Source: Rhodococcus sp. W8901
GTDB taxonomy: Bacteria > Actinomycetota > Actinomycetes > Mycobacteriales > Mycobacteriaceae
Reading direction: 5' to 3'
Assembly (NCBI RefSeq): GCF_013348805.1
Contig: NZ_CP054690.1
Coordinates: 2,666,001 to 2,730,000, forward strand
DNA: 64,000 bases
Position numbers and translations under genes: made by a program. This document shows, piece by piece, positions 24,243 through 33,974 of this stretch (positions are counted from its first letter, which is position 1; each line of letters starts with the position of its first letter). Below the pieces are notes generated by a model. The model was given only the letters and a program-made list of their open reading frames with translations, did no database searches and had not been told where the DNA came from.

Positions 24243-24812
24243 ATGTCTGCTCCTATCGCGCATGCCCTGCTCCCGCTCGTCGCCACCATTCCCGATGGCG
24301 TCTCCGTCGACTCGGTGCTCGCGGACCTCGCGGACGACGGAGTCTCGGCGCCCGCATCGGACGTGGAGGGTCTGCGCGACGTCGTGATCCGCGCCGAGGA
24401 GCACGGGATCAAGCTCAGTGTCGTTGTCGTGGACAAGGAGCCGGGCCGATCCGAGCAGTTGCGGGACCTCGCGACCGAGGTGGGGCAGACCGAGGGCGGC
24501 ACGGTGCTGGTGCTCGGACCGTCGGCGCCCGGCACCTACAGCGACACCGTGAGCCGGGTCGTGCTCGAGGGTGCGCAGGACCGCACGTACACCGGTAACC
24601 CCGTCGAGTCGGCGAACAACTTCGTCGACGAGATCACCGAGCCCGGTACGCCGTGGGGCCTCGTCACCGCCCTCCTGGTGCTGGTGGTGGTGCTGGTGGG
24701 CGGGGTCTCCTACTTCGCGAAGTCGTGCCGTGGACCCGCCCCCGCGTCTGCCCCGTCCGGTCCGGCCGTGGGCGCCGATGCCGATTCCGACGGGGACAGC
24801 GCCGCCCGCTGA
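24243..24812 (+). CDS. Rv1476-like membrane protein (DUF6676 type)
   Basis: 189 residues, conserved between acn and ripA in mycobacteria (Rv1476). Residues 1-135 form a soluble alpha/beta domain (DVVIRAEEHGIKLSVVVVDKE, GGTVLVLGPSAPGTYSDTVSR), then one membrane helix GLVTALLVLVVVLVGGVSYF and a short Ala/Ser/Pro-rich tail. The orientation (soluble part inside or outside) is not clear since no signal peptide is present. The function is unknown; proximity to the cell-wall hydrolase suggests an envelope role by context only. Confidence 0.85.
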   Translation: MSAPIAHALLPLVATIPDGVSVDSVLADLADDGVSAPASDVEGLRDVVIRAEEHGIKLSVVVVDKEPGRSEQLRDLATEVGQTEGGTVLVLGPSAPGTYSDTVSRVVLEGAQDRTYTGNPVESANNFVDEITEPGTPWGLVTALLVLVVVLVGGVSYFAKSCRGPAPASAPSGPAVGADADSDGDSAAR

Positions 24813-25135
24813 CGCCCGGCGTTCGCCGCCCGAACTCCCACCCACCGTCCCGACCGCCCGTACCTGCGCGAGGGCCGTCGATTCGGCGTATTCGCGCCAT
24901 TTCCCCAGGTCGAATTACGTCCACGTCATTTGTGACAAGAGTTCACCAGAGAGCGCAAAGTGTCGTACGGTGCCAATGGCACTTTTTGGGGAAGAAGTGT
25001 CGCGAGAGTGATGTGACGATTCGCGTGACCGTTGTGCCGTCACGCGATCTGCGCGTCGCCGGCGGTGCCGTCGGCGTACCTCCCCGCACGGGCCGGACAA
25101 GCCGCCGGCCCGGTCACAGCCTTAGGGAGGGTGTT
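24813..25135 (+). promoter_or_regulatory. 323-bp untranslated region before the RipA-like gene
   Basis: No gene is seen. It holds a short GTGCC-AAT-GGCAC hairpin followed by TTTTT (24970-24987), which could be a weak terminator or attenuator, an alternative AAAGTG/CACTTT pairing that would compete with it (24957-24962 with 24980-24985), GTGAC-containing repeats around 24931-25060, and a GGGCCGG/CCGGCCC hairpin at 25090-25111 just before AGGGAGG. I compared it with the ydaO (c-di-AMP) riboswitch known before actinobacterial wall hydrolases and did not find its conserved GGTGAA or CCGTCAGCTAACC blocks. Confidence 0.45.
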
Positions 25136-26620
25136 GTGAGGCGGAGGGGTTCTAGGAGTTCACGCGGTGGCGTGCGACGTCCGGGCTTCTCGCGGACGCG
25201 TTCACGGTTCGCCCGAGTCGTGTTGGGTGTGAGCATCGTCGGCGCGCTGGTATCGGGGACACCGGGCATCGCGGCCGCCGTGCCGCCGCCACCGCCCAAT
25301 CCGTCCGATGCCGAGATCCAGAGCGGCAACGCGCAGGTCTCCGAGGGCGTCGTCCAGGTGGGTGACCTCATCAACCGAGTGGCCACCGCGAACCAGGAGT
25401 TGTCGCGGCTCGACGACGAGGTCGCGATCAAGCGCGAGGATGTCAATCGCGCCCTCGTCGACCTGCAGAGCGCTCGGGACGCCGCGGATGCCGCGGGCGG
25501 CATGGTGGCGCAGAGCCAGCAGGCACTTCGTGACGCCGGAACGCAGATCGAGCAGGCCCAGAAGCGGTTCACCGACTACGCGGTGTCGAGTTACACCAAG
25601 GGGCGCAACGTCGCGTCGCTGTCTTCGTACTTCGGTGCCGAGGGGCCCGACGACATCCTGGACCGCGCCCAGATCATGCGGGTGCTGTCGGGGAGCCAGA
25701 AGGCGGTTCTCGAGAACCTGCAGCGGGCGCGGACCGAGCAGGCCAACCGGGACTCCGCCGCCCGCGAGGCCAAGCAGCGCGCGGACGCCGCGGCAAGCGA
25801 GGCCGAGTCGAAGAAGGCGGAGGCGGAACAGGCGATCGTCTCGGCCCGGAGTGCGCTCGAGGAACAGGCCACCCGGAAGGCTCAGATCGAGGCCGACCGC
25901 AATTCGGCCCAGGCGCAGCTCGACGCCGCCCGGAGCAACGTTGCCGGACTGCAGGGCCAGCGCGAGGCATACATCAACTGGGACAACCAGCGGCAGGCGG
26001 AGGAAGCAGCCGCTGCTGCCGCCGCTGCCGCCGCCGCCGAGGCCGCGCGGCGGGCCGCGGAGGATCGCGCGGCGAACGAGCGGGCGGCCCAGCTGGCGGA
26101 CGGTGAGCGCCCACACACCCAGATCGACGACGGGGACTCCGGCTGGACGCCACCGGCCCAGTCCCAGCCACGCCCGATGTCTCCGGCCGTCACCGGGAGC
26201 GCGGCGATCGAGACGGTGATCGACCGTGGCATGTCGCAGCTGGGCGTCCCGTACGCGTGGGGTGGCGGGAACGCCAGCGGCCCGACACTGGGCATCCGCG
26301 ACGGCGGCGTCGCCGACAGCTTCGGCGACTTCGACAAGGTCGGATTCGACTGCTCGGGACTGATGATCTACGCGTTCGCCGGTGTCGGAATCTCCTTGCC
26401 GCACTACACCGGATATCAGTACACGGCGGGCACCCAGGTGGCGTCGTCGGACATGCGTCGTGGCGACATGATCTTCTACGGCCCGAACGCGAGTCAGCAC
26501 GTCGCCCTCTACCTCGGTGACGGGCAGATGCTCGAGGCGCCGCAGTCCGGGTCGATCGTGAAGGTCTCGCCGGTGCGGTGGGACGGGATGACGCCCTACG
26601 CTGTCCGTATGGTGTCCTAG
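25136..26620 (+). CDS. ripA: NlpC/P60 peptidoglycan endopeptidase, RipA-like
   Basis: 494-residue secreted hydrolase that cuts peptide stems in peptidoglycan for daughter-cell separation. A long basic twin-Arg-like N-terminus (VRRRGSRSSRGGVRRPGF) precedes a signal core VVLGVSIVGALVSGTPGIAAA. Residues about 60-330 form a coiled coil (rich in Ala/Glu/Gln), probably auto-inhibitory or FtsX-contacting, as in RipA. The C-terminal NlpC/P60 domain has catalytic Cys in VGFDCSGLMIYAF and His in SQHVALYLGDGQ. GTG at 25136 has AGGGAGG upstream. Only one copy is present, whereas M. tuberculosis has ripA and ripB in tandem. Confidence 0.92.
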   Translation: MRRRGSRSSRGGVRRPGFSRTRSRFARVVLGVSIVGALVSGTPGIAAAVPPPPPNPSDAEIQSGNAQVSEGVVQVGDLINRVATANQELSRLDDEVAIKREDVNRALVDLQSARDAADAAGGMVAQSQQALRDAGTQIEQAQKRFTDYAVSSYTKGRNVASLSSYFGAEGPDDILDRAQIMRVLSGSQKAVLENLQRARTEQANRDSAAREAKQRADAAASEAESKKAEAEQAIVSARSALEEQATRKAQIEADRNSAQAQLDAARSNVAGLQGQREAYINWDNQRQAEEAAAAAAAAAAAEAARRAAEDRAANERAAQLADGERPHTQIDDGDSGWTPPAQSQPRPMSPAVTGSAAIETVIDRGMSQLGVPYAWGGGNASGPTLGIRDGGVADSFGDFDKVGFDCSGLMIYAFAGVGISLPHYTGYQYTAGTQVASSDMRRGDMIFYGPNASQHVALYLGDGQMLEAPQSGSIVKVSPVRWDGMTPYAVRMVS

Positions 26621-26714
26621 GTCACCTCGCCTGCGTGCGGGGAACGGGTGACACCTGGAATAGTTGAGCAGACAGTCGAGTCGATGAGAACGATCTAGGT
26701 GGAAGCGGGGATTC

Positions 26715-27833
26715 TTGGTGACCTCACGTGACGGCGCGGTAGCTGGGTCCGGCTCGGAGGGAGCGCACGCGAGCGCGGGGGCGCCGGCGTCCGATCTCGC
26801 TCGTGACGTGCACACCCTCGAGCGGGCGATCTACGAGGTCAAGCGAGTCATCGTCGGGCAGGACCGCCTGGTCGAGCGCATGCTCGTCGGCGTGCTGGCC
26901 AAGGGGCACGTGCTGCTCGAGGGCGTTCCGGGCGTCGCGAAGACGCTGGCCGTGGAGACGTTCGCGAAGGTCGTCGGCGGATCGTTCTCCCGCGTGCAGT
27001 TCACCCCGGACCTCGTGCCCACCGACCTGATCGGTACCCGCATCTACCGGCAGGGCCGCGAGCAGTTCGACACCGAGCTCGGCCCGGTCGTGGCGAACTT
27101 CCTGCTCGCCGACGAGATCAACCGCGCACCCGCGAAGGTGCAGTCGGCGCTGCTCGAGGTCATGGCCGAACGCCACGTGTCGATCGGCGGCAAGACGTAC
27201 CCGATGCCCGAGCCGTTCCTGGTGATGGCGACGCAGAACCCGATCGAGAACGAGGGCGTCTATCCGTTGCCGGAAGCCCAGCGCGACCGCTTCCTGTTCA
27301 AGGTGCTCGTCGACTACCCGTCGGTGGAGGAGGAGCGCGAGATCGTCTACCGGATGGGCGTCGCCGCTCCGGAGCCGCATCAGGTTCTCGACGCGCACGA
27401 ACTCGTCCGACTGCAGAAGGTCGCGAGCACCGTGTTCGTCCACCACGCGCTGGTCGACTATGTGGTCCGTGTGATCGCCGCGACGCGCACGCCTCGACAG
27501 TTCGGCCTCGACGACGTCGCCGGTTGGATCGCCTACGGGGCGTCGCCGCGCGCGACGCTCGGCATCATCTCCGCGTCCCGCGCCCTGGCGCTGCTCCGCG
27601 GACGCGACTACGTCGTCCCGCAGGACGTGCTCGAAGTCATTCCGGATGTGTTGCGCCACCGTCTGGTTCTGTCTTACGACGCGCTCGCCGACGAGGTGTC
27701 GCCGGACGACGTGATCACCCGGGTGCTGCAGACCGTCGGGCTGCCGCAGGTCGGCGCCCAGCCGGTTGCGCCGGTGGCACCGCCGGCGTTCGAGCCCGCG
27801 CACCTGTCCTCGTCGGGCACGCAGCAACAGTGA
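26715..27833 (+). CDS. MoxR family AAA+ ATPase
   Basis: 372 residues, syntenic with moxR1 (Rv1479). Walker A GVPGVAKT, Walker B LLADEINRAP, sensor 1 MATQNPIE, arginine finger region EAQRDRF. MoxR ATPases act as chaperones for partner VWA proteins; here DUF58 and VWA genes follow with overlapping starts. An N-terminal Gly/Ala-rich segment of about 30 residues is poorly conserved. TTG at 26715 or the adjacent GTG at 26718 starts it, with GGAAGCGGGG upstream. It lies about 95 bp after the RipA-like gene, the same order as in mycobacteria. Confidence 0.94.
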   Translation: MVTSRDGAVAGSGSEGAHASAGAPASDLARDVHTLERAIYEVKRVIVGQDRLVERMLVGVLAKGHVLLEGVPGVAKTLAVETFAKVVGGSFSRVQFTPDLVPTDLIGTRIYRQGREQFDTELGPVVANFLLADEINRAPAKVQSALLEVMAERHVSIGGKTYPMPEPFLVMATQNPIENEGVYPLPEAQRDRFLFKVLVDYPSVEEEREIVYRMGVAAPEPHQVLDAHELVRLQKVASTVFVHHALVDYVVRVIAATRTPRQFGLDDVAGWIAYGASPRATLGIISASRALALLRGRDYVVPQDVLEVIPDVLRHRLVLSYDALADEVSPDDVITRVLQTVGLPQVGAQPVAPVAPPAFEPAHLSSSGTQQQ

Positions 27834-28786
27834 CCCGTCGCGCGGGAGCAGTGCCGTCGTTCCGCTCCGGATCGCTGCGCGACCCGGAACTGACCGCCGC
27901 CCTGCGGACCCTCGAACTGACCGTCCGCCGACGCCTGGACGGGGTGCTCCACGGCGATCACCTCGGTCTGATCCCCGGTCCGGGCTCCGAACCGGGCGAC
28001 GCCCGCGAGTACCAACCCGGTGACGATGTGCGCCAGATGGATTGGTCGGTGACCGCCCGCACCACCCATCCGCACGTCCGGCAGACGGTCGCCGACCGGG
28101 AGCTCGAGACGTGGCTCGTGGTCGACCTGTCGTCGAGTCTGGACTTCGGAACCGTCGGGTGCGAGAAGCGCGACCTCGCGGTGGCCGCGGCCTCGGCCAT
28201 CACCTACCTCGCCGGCGGCAGCGGGAACCGGATCGGTGCCATCGTCGCCACCGGGGATCGGACGGTGCGGATTCCGGCGCGTGGGGGCCGCGTCCACGCG
28301 CAGGCGATGCTCCGGCGCATCGCGTCCACCCCGCACGCCGCCGACGGTGTCCGCGGCGACCTGCGCGGCGCGCTCGAGTCACTCCGCCGCCCGGAGCGCC
28401 GACGCGGTCTCGCCGTGGTCATCAGCGATTTCCTGGGGCCGATCGACTGGGAGCGCTCGCTGCGCGCCCTGTCCGGCCGGCACGAACTGCTCGGTGTCGA
28501 GGTACTCGACCCGCGCGATACGGCGCTGCCCGACGCGGGCGACGTCGTGCTGTTCGACCCCGAATCGGGTCGGACGCGTGAGTTCTCGACGACGCCCCGG
28601 TTGCGCGCCGACTTCGCGCGCGCCGCGCAGTCGCATCGCGACGACGTGGAGGCCGCGCTGCGACGCTGCGGGGCACCACGACTGAGCTTGAGTACCGATC
28701 GGGACTGGATCGCCGATGTCGTGCGGTTCGTCACCTCCCGTCGGCACAGCTACGGCGCTCCCGGGACCCGGGCGGCGCGCGGATGA
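27830..28786 (+). CDS. DUF58 domain protein
   Basis: 318 residues, equivalent of Rv1480. It starts at a GTG overlapping the moxR stop (GTGA). The DUF58 signature [22 protein letters not shown] is at about residues 58-80, followed by a VWA-like fold ([27 protein letters not shown]). No membrane segment, unlike some DUF58 proteins, suggesting a soluble adaptor between MoxR and the membrane VWA protein. It overlaps the next gene by 4 bp (ATGA). Confidence 0.92.
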   Translation: MTRRAGAVPSFRSGSLRDPELTAALRTLELTVRRRLDGVLHGDHLGLIPGPGSEPGDAREYQPGDDVRQMDWSVTARTTHPHVRQTVADRELETWLVVDLSSSLDFGTVGCEKRDLAVAAASAITYLAGGSGNRIGAIVATGDRTVRIPARGGRVHAQAMLRRIASTPHAADGVRGDLRGALESLRRPERRRGLAVVISDFLGPIDWERSLRALSGRHELLGVEVLDPRDTALPDAGDVVLFDPESGRTREFSTTPRLRADFARAAQSHRDDVEAALRRCGAPRLSLSTDRDWIADVVRFVTSRRHSYGAPGTRAARG

Positions 28787-29763
28787 GCCTGTCGCAGTTC
28801 GCTTCTCCCTGGTGGTTGTTGTTCCTGGTGGTCGTGGCGGGGTTGGCCGCGGGCTACGTCGTCATTCAGCGTCGCCGCCAGAAGCACGTGTTGCGCTTCG
28901 CGAACATGGAGCTGCTCGAGAAGGTCGCACCCAACCGGCCGAACCGGACCCGGCACATCCCGATCGCCCTGATGCTCGTCGGGCTGGTCTTCCTGACCGT
29001 CGCGCTCGCCGGGCCGACCGCCGACAAGCGGGTCCCGCGGAACCGCGCGACGGTGGTGCTGGTGATCGACGTGTCGCTGTCGATGAAGGCCACCGACGTC
29101 GAGCCGAGTCGTCTCGCGGCCGCGCAGGAGGCGGCGAAGTCGTTCGCCGACGGCCTGACTCCGGGGATCAACCTCGGGTTGGTCGCGTTCGCGGGCACCG
29201 CATCGGTTCTGGTGTCGCCGACGCCGAATCGCGACGAGACCAAGGCCGCGATCGACAACCTGAAGCTCAGCGAACGGACCGCGACCGGTGAGGCGATCTT
29301 CACCTCGCTGCAGTCGATCGACACGCTCGCAGCGGTTCTCGGCGGCAGCGAGCAGGCGCCGCCCGCCCGCATCGTGCTGCTCTCGGACGGCAAGCAGACC
29401 GTGCCGGAGAGCCCCGACGACCCGCGCGGTGGGTTCACCGCGGCCCGGCAGGCGAAGGACAAGGGCGTGCCGATCTCCACGATCTCGTTCGGTACGAGCT
29501 ACGGCACCGTCGAGATCGAGGGCGACCGCATCCCGGTGCCGGTGGACGATCCCTCGCTCCGGGAGATCGCGAACCTCTCGGGCGGCAACTTCTTCACCGC
29601 GTCCAGCCTCGAGGAACTACGCGACGTGTACGACACACTCGAGGAGCAGATCGGTTTCGAGAACGCCCGCGGCGACGCCAGTCGACCCTGGCTCGTCCTC
29701 GGCGTGCTCTTCAGCGCGGCGGGACTCGCGACGGCACTCGTGCTGCGGCAGCGCCTGCCCTGA
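28783..29763 (+). CDS. Membrane-anchored VWA domain protein
   Basis: 326 residues, equivalent of Rv1481. N-terminal membrane helix [19 protein letters not shown], a second at [19 protein letters not shown], then a von Willebrand factor A domain with MIDAS motif [10 protein letters not shown] and TGEAIFTSL plus VLLSDGKQT, and a C-terminal helix [19 protein letters not shown]. It completes the moxR-DUF58-VWA module, which probably folds or activates a metal- or wall-related protein at the membrane. ATG overlaps the DUF58 stop. Confidence 0.93.
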   Translation: MSLSQFASPWWLLFLVVVAGLAAGYVVIQRRRQKHVLRFANMELLEKVAPNRPNRTRHIPIALMLVGLVFLTVALAGPTADKRVPRNRATVVLVIDVSLSMKATDVEPSRLAAAQEAAKSFADGLTPGINLGLVAFAGTASVLVSPTPNRDETKAAIDNLKLSERTATGEAIFTSLQSIDTLAAVLGGSEQAPPARIVLLSDGKQTVPESPDDPRGGFTAARQAKDKGVPISTISFGTSYGTVEIEGDRIPVPVDDPSLREIANLSGGNFFTASSLEELRDVYDTLEEQIGFENARGDASRPWLVLGVLFSAAGLATALVLRQRLP

Positions 29764-29819
29764 TCTGGTCCGATACGTCGAATTCGTCCACCTCCGCCCG
29801 AAACCGGCAACCGAACAGA

Positions 29820-30554
<735 letters not shown>

Positions 30555-30606
30555 GCCCTCCCGAAACATCACGCACCCACAGACTTTCATCTACAGGAGA
30601 AGCAAC

Positions 30607-31404
30607 ATGGGCGGACTGCTCGCGGGCAAGACCATTCTCGTCACCGGAATCATCACCGACGCATCCATCGCGTTCCACGTCGCGAAGGTGGCGCAGGAGC
30701 AGGGCGCGAAGGTGATCATCACCGGGTTCGACCGGCTCCGGCTGATCGATCGCATCGCGCAGCGTCTGCCGGAGCCGGTGCCGCCGGCCGTCGAGCTGAA
30801 CGTCCAGGACGACGAGCATCTCGCGACGCTCGCCGACCGGGTCCGGGAGTTGGCGCCCGAGGGCATCGACGGGGTCGTGCACTCCATCGCCTTCTCGCCG
30901 CGCTCGGGTCTGGGTGCCCCGTTCCTGGACGCACCATGGTCGGACATCTCCAAGGCGATGGAGATCTCCGCGTACTCGTACGCCTCGCTTGCCAAGGCGC
31001 TGCTGCCGGTCCTCAACGACAACGCGTCCATTGTCGGCATGGACTTCGATCCGTCCCGTGCGATGCCGTTCTACAACTGGATGGGTGTGTCCAAGGCCAC
31101 GCTCGAGGCGGTCAACCGGTACGTCGCCAAGGAGGTCGGCGTGCGCGGCATCCGCTCCAATCTCGTTGCGGCAGGGCCGGTCAAGACGCTGGCGGCGAAG
31201 GCCATCGCCGGCGACGCGACCGGTGCCGGCGACGAGTTGAACAAGCTGAACGCCGCGTGGGACAGTGCCGCGCCGATCGGCTGGGACGTCGACGACCCGA
31301 CCCCCGTCGCCAAGAGCGTGTGCACGGTGCTCTCGGACTGGCTGCCCGGCACCACCGCGTCGATCATCTACGTCGACGGCGGCTTCCACGCGGTGGTCGG
31401 CTGA
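30607..31404 (+). CDS. inhA: Enoyl-ACP reductase InhA
   Basis: 265-residue NADH-dependent enoyl-ACP reductase of FAS-II. The glycine-rich [29 protein letters not shown] and the catalytic YNWMGVSK (Tyr and Lys) are present, followed by [15 protein letters not shown] and [11 protein letters not shown]. The cofactor-loop serine equivalent to InhA Ser94 is kept in HSIAF, so the isoniazid-NAD adduct pocket looks normal, though neighbours differ from M. tuberculosis (HSIGF). ATG at 30607 with AGGAGAAG upstream. Confidence 0.95.
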   Translation: MGGLLAGKTILVTGIITDASIAFHVAKVAQEQGAKVIITGFDRLRLIDRIAQRLPEPVPPAVELNVQDDEHLATLADRVRELAPEGIDGVVHSIAFSPRSGLGAPFLDAPWSDISKAMEISAYSYASLAKALLPVLNDNASIVGMDFDPSRAMPFYNWMGVSKATLEAVNRYVAKEVGVRGIRSNLVAAGPVKTLAAKAIAGDATGAGDELNKLNAAWDSAAPIGWDVDDPTPVAKSVCTVLSDWLPGTTASIIYVDGGFHAVVG

Positions 31405-31446
31405 CCCGTCCACGGCGGTGTTTCGGCGACGGGCGAGAATGAGGGC

Positions 31447-32517
31447 ATGAGCGGTCAGCAGGACACGGAGTTCGACGCACTACTCGTGCTCTCGTTCGGG
31501 GGGCCCGAGAAGCCCGAGGACGTGCGGCCGTTCCTCGGGAACGTGACCCGGGGCCGGGGGATCCCGCCCGAGCGGCTCGACGCCGTCGCCGAGCACTACA
31601 TGCACTTCGGCGGGGTGTCGCCGATCAACGCTCTCAACCGCGACATCATCGAGCGCGTCGAGGCGGATCTGCGCGTCGCCGGGATCGATCTGCCGGTGTA
31701 CTTCGGCAACCGCAACTGGCACCCGATGGTGGAGGACACCGTCGCACGCATGCGTGACGACGGTGTCCGCACCGCGCTGGTGTTCCCGACGTCGGCCTGG
31801 GGCGGGTACTCCGGCTGCCGGCAGTACCACGAGGACATCGTCCGGGCCCGTGCGGCGGTCGGCGCCGACGCTCCGACGCTCGCGAAGCTGCGGCAGTACT
31901 ACGACCATCCGCTCCTGATCGGGGCCTTCGCCGACGCGATCCGCGTTGCGCGACAGCAGCTTTCGGGGAACGTGCGGGAACGCGCGCGGCTGGTGTTCAC
32001 GGCGCACTCGGTTCCGATCGCCGCCGATGCCGCCGCCGGGCCCCCGGCCGAGGGCGGGCATCTCTACAGCCGGCAGGTCGCCGAGGCGGCCCGCCTGTGT
32101 GCGGAGGCCGTCGGCGTCGACGACTTCGACCTGGTGTGGCAGTCGCGGTCCGGTCCGCCGCAGGTGCCGTGGCTCGACCCCGACATCTGCGATCACCTCG
32201 ACACGGTGGCCGCCGCGGGTGCCCCGGCGGTGATCGTGTGCCCGGTCGGGTTCGTGTCCGACCACTTGGAGGTGGTGTGGGACCTCGACACCGAGGCCCG
32301 CGACAAGGCCGCGGAACTGGGCATCGAGTTCGTCCGGGTCGCGACGCCGGGCACCGATCCGCGTTTCGCTCGGATGGTGCGCGCGCTGGTCGAGGAGCGG
32401 CGAACCGGCACGGTGCCGGCTCGGCTCGGACGGGAGCCGCTGCTGGGCGCCACCGTGGACGGGCTGCCCTGCGCCACCGAGTGCTGCGCGCCGGCGCGTC
32501 GTCCGACGGGTCGCTGA
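31447..32517 (+). CDS. hemH: Ferrochelatase (coproporphyrin type)
   Basis: 356 residues, inserting iron in the last steps of heme synthesis; actinobacterial members use coproporphyrin III. Catalytic His in [10 protein letters not shown], and the [10 protein letters not shown] and YFGNRNWHP blocks are present. A 2Fe-2S site is expected from Cys in YSGCRQY and the C-terminal triad in [10 protein letters not shown], as in M. tuberculosis HemZ (Rv1485). It is 42 bp after inhA, the mycobacterial order. ATG at 31447. Confidence 0.95.
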   Translation: MSGQQDTEFDALLVLSFGGPEKPEDVRPFLGNVTRGRGIPPERLDAVAEHYMHFGGVSPINALNRDIIERVEADLRVAGIDLPVYFGNRNWHPMVEDTVARMRDDGVRTALVFPTSAWGGYSGCRQYHEDIVRARAAVGADAPTLAKLRQYYDHPLLIGAFADAIRVARQQLSGNVRERARLVFTAHSVPIAADAAAGPPAEGGHLYSRQVAEAARLCAEAVGVDDFDLVWQSRSGPPQVPWLDPDICDHLDTVAAAGAPAVIVCPVGFVSDHLEVVWDLDTEARDKAAELGIEFVRVATPGTDPRFARMVRALVEERRTGTVPARLGREPLLGATVDGLPCATECCAPARRPTGR

Positions 32518-32532
32518 CGCCGGACCCGCAGG

Positions 32533-32554
32533 CGCGTTTCCGAATGGAAACGCG
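32533..32554. promoter_or_regulatory. Palindrome between hemH and the HTH gene
   Basis: CGCGTTTCC and GGAAACGCG flank GAAT. It starts 15 bp after the hemH stop and covers the in-frame ATG at 32544, 25 bp before the GTG at 32580. Either it is an operator for the HTH protein or a weak terminator of hemH. Confidence 0.5.
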
Positions 32555-32579
32555 GGATGTGGAGGGCTATGTTGGGCGG

Positions 32580-33068
32580 GTGCACGACACCCTCTATCAC
32601 CGCTTCGAATTCTCGTTCATCGTTCCGCTGCTGACACTTTCGCGGGAGGCGACGATCGCGGAGGAGTTCGGCGGCCGCGTCGACGACCGTTCGGGGCTGC
32701 AGCTGCTGACGGTGACGACCGAGGGCATGCGCTGCGCGACCGCCGGCATGAGCCTGGTGGACCAGTTGGCGGCGCGGGGGGTGCGTCCGCTGCGCACCCA
32801 TCCGGATCTCGTGACCCGGCAGGACGTCGCCGACCGTGCCGGGGTCACCCGCCAGGCGGTGGGGCAGTGGGTGCGCGGCGTGCGGCAGAAGGGAACCCCG
32901 TTCCCGGTGCCGTTCAACACCGTCTCCGGCGGCATCTGGCTGTGGGGCGACGTGTACGCCTGGCTGCGGCACCACGACTACGGTCGCGACACCGGCCTGC
33001 GATACCCCACCCTCGACGAGCACGTGCGGATCGACCGGCACATCGTGATGAACCACCGCGACGACTGA
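32580..33068 (+). CDS. Helix-turn-helix DNA-binding protein of unknown role
   Basis: 162 residues from GTG 32580, or 174 from ATG 32544. Residues about 20-75 (SREATIAEEFGGRVDDRSGLQ to VTTEGMRCATAGMSLVDQLAARGVRP) resemble an antitoxin- or MerR-like lead domain. The region DLVTRQDVADRAGVTRQAVGQWVRG is a clear helix-turn-helix, followed by a conserved aromatic part (GGIWLWGDVYAWLRHH). I prefer the later start because the ATG lies inside a palindrome. It follows hemH within 62 bp and may regulate itself or heme genes; the function is not recognised. Confidence 0.65.
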   Translation: MHDTLYHRFEFSFIVPLLTLSREATIAEEFGGRVDDRSGLQLLTVTTEGMRCATAGMSLVDQLAARGVRPLRTHPDLVTRQDVADRAGVTRQAVGQWVRGVRQKGTPFPVPFNTVSGGIWLWGDVYAWLRHHDYGRDTGLRYPTLDEHVRIDRHIVMNHRDD

Positions 33069-33094
33069 GCCGTCTCGGGGCCGTCTCGGAGCGG

Positions 33095-33907
33095 TCAGGC
33101 CCGGTGTGCCGACCCCGCGCACGCGGACACCGCGGCCACCCGGGCCGAACGGACCGCGGCCCACAGTGGGCGCAACAGTTCCTCGCTGGCGGCGGCGCTG
33201 GACGCCGACGGTGCCTCGGTGGGTGAATCGTCCTCGGCGACAGCGAGAATCGTGGCCACCTGGTCGGCGGAGTCGAGGATGCGCAACGCCCGCGTCGGGA
33301 TCGTGTCGGGGTACCGATGGTGCGCGCGGTCGTCGAGCGCCTCGGCGATGCGCCGGCGGGGATCGCCGTCGGCGCGGCCGGTCTGCACCGACGACAGGCG
33401 CAGCAGTGCGTCGGCGGCGCCGCGGATGGCCTCGCGCATCGCGTACTCGGCCTCGCCCAGTCCCGTGTAGTCGGCCGCCGGCGGCACCGTCGCTATCGGA
33501 AAGACCGTCCACCGCAGCACGTCCGGTCCCTCGATCACGGGCACGAGGCCGGTTCCCGGATGCCCGGTCTCGCCGACGATCACGCCCTCGCCGGCGTCGA
33601 GCGCCGCCCGCGCGAAGCCGGTGCCGGCGGGCAGGCCGCGCACGTCACCCGGTGCCGGTAGGACGAGACGCACCTCGGCCCCCGCGGGCGCGGTGCCCTG
33701 TCGCACGATGCGCAGCAGGAGCGGCCCCGCGCCGTCCTGAACGCCCGGCCAGTCGAGCCCGGTCGACTGCGCGGTTGCGGCGTCGGAGGCGCCGACGATG
33801 TGCATCGGCGCCCACTGGTGCAGGGCGTCGATCACGTCGTCGGGGGCGCTGTCGCCGGCGAGCCAGGAACCGGCCCACACGGTCAGCGTCGCGCTGGGGG
33901 AACTCAC
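33095..33907 (-). CDS. Conserved hypothetical protein (Rv1486c-like)
   Basis: 270 residues in the place of Rv1486c. The sequence has a mixed alpha/beta start (TVWAGSWLAGDSAPDDVIDAL, MHIVGASDAAT), a GAEVRLVLPAPGDVRGLPAG segment and a helical C-terminal half (EYAMREAIRGAADALLRL). No signal peptide or catalytic motif is seen. It converges on the HTH gene with 26 bp between. GTG at 33907 follows TATGCT by 8 nt, supporting this start. Confidence 0.72.
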   Translation of the reverse strand: MSSPSATLTVWAGSWLAGDSAPDDVIDALHQWAPMHIVGASDAATAQSTGLDWPGVQDGAGPLLLRIVRQGTAPAGAEVRLVLPAPGDVRGLPAGTGFARAALDAGEGVIVGETGHPGTGLVPVIEGPDVLRWTVFPIATVPPAADYTGLGEAEYAMREAIRGAADALLRLSSVQTGRADGDPRRRIAEALDDRAHHRYPDTIPTRALRILDSADQVATILAVAEDDSPTEAPSASSAAASEELLRPLWAAVRSARVAAVSACAGSAHRA

Positions 33908-33915
33908 GGTTAACG

Positions 33916-33921
33916 AGCATA
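33916..33921 (-). promoter_or_regulatory. Candidate leaderless -10 box for the Rv1486c-like gene
   Basis: TATGCT on the minus strand ends 8 nt before the GTG at 33907. Confidence 0.4.
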
Positions 33922-33960
33922 GGACGGCGTGGCGACCGGCGCGCGCATGCCTTGCTCGCA

Positions 33961-33966
33961 TAGCGT
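33961..33966 (+). promoter_or_regulatory. Candidate leaderless -10 box for the DUF3097 gene
   Basis: TAGCGT ends 8 nt before the GTG at 33975; it is back to back with the box of the divergent gene. Confidence 0.4.
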
Positions 33967-33974
33967 GAAGTGCC

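Noticed and set aside
24931-24949. CRP-type site TGTGA...TCACC in the ripA leader
   Set aside because: The half-sites are one base too far apart and the second is imperfect.
24813-25135. c-di-AMP (ydaO) riboswitch before the NlpC/P60 gene
   Set aside because: The expected GGTGAA and CCGTCAGCTAACC blocks are missing; only simple hairpins are present.
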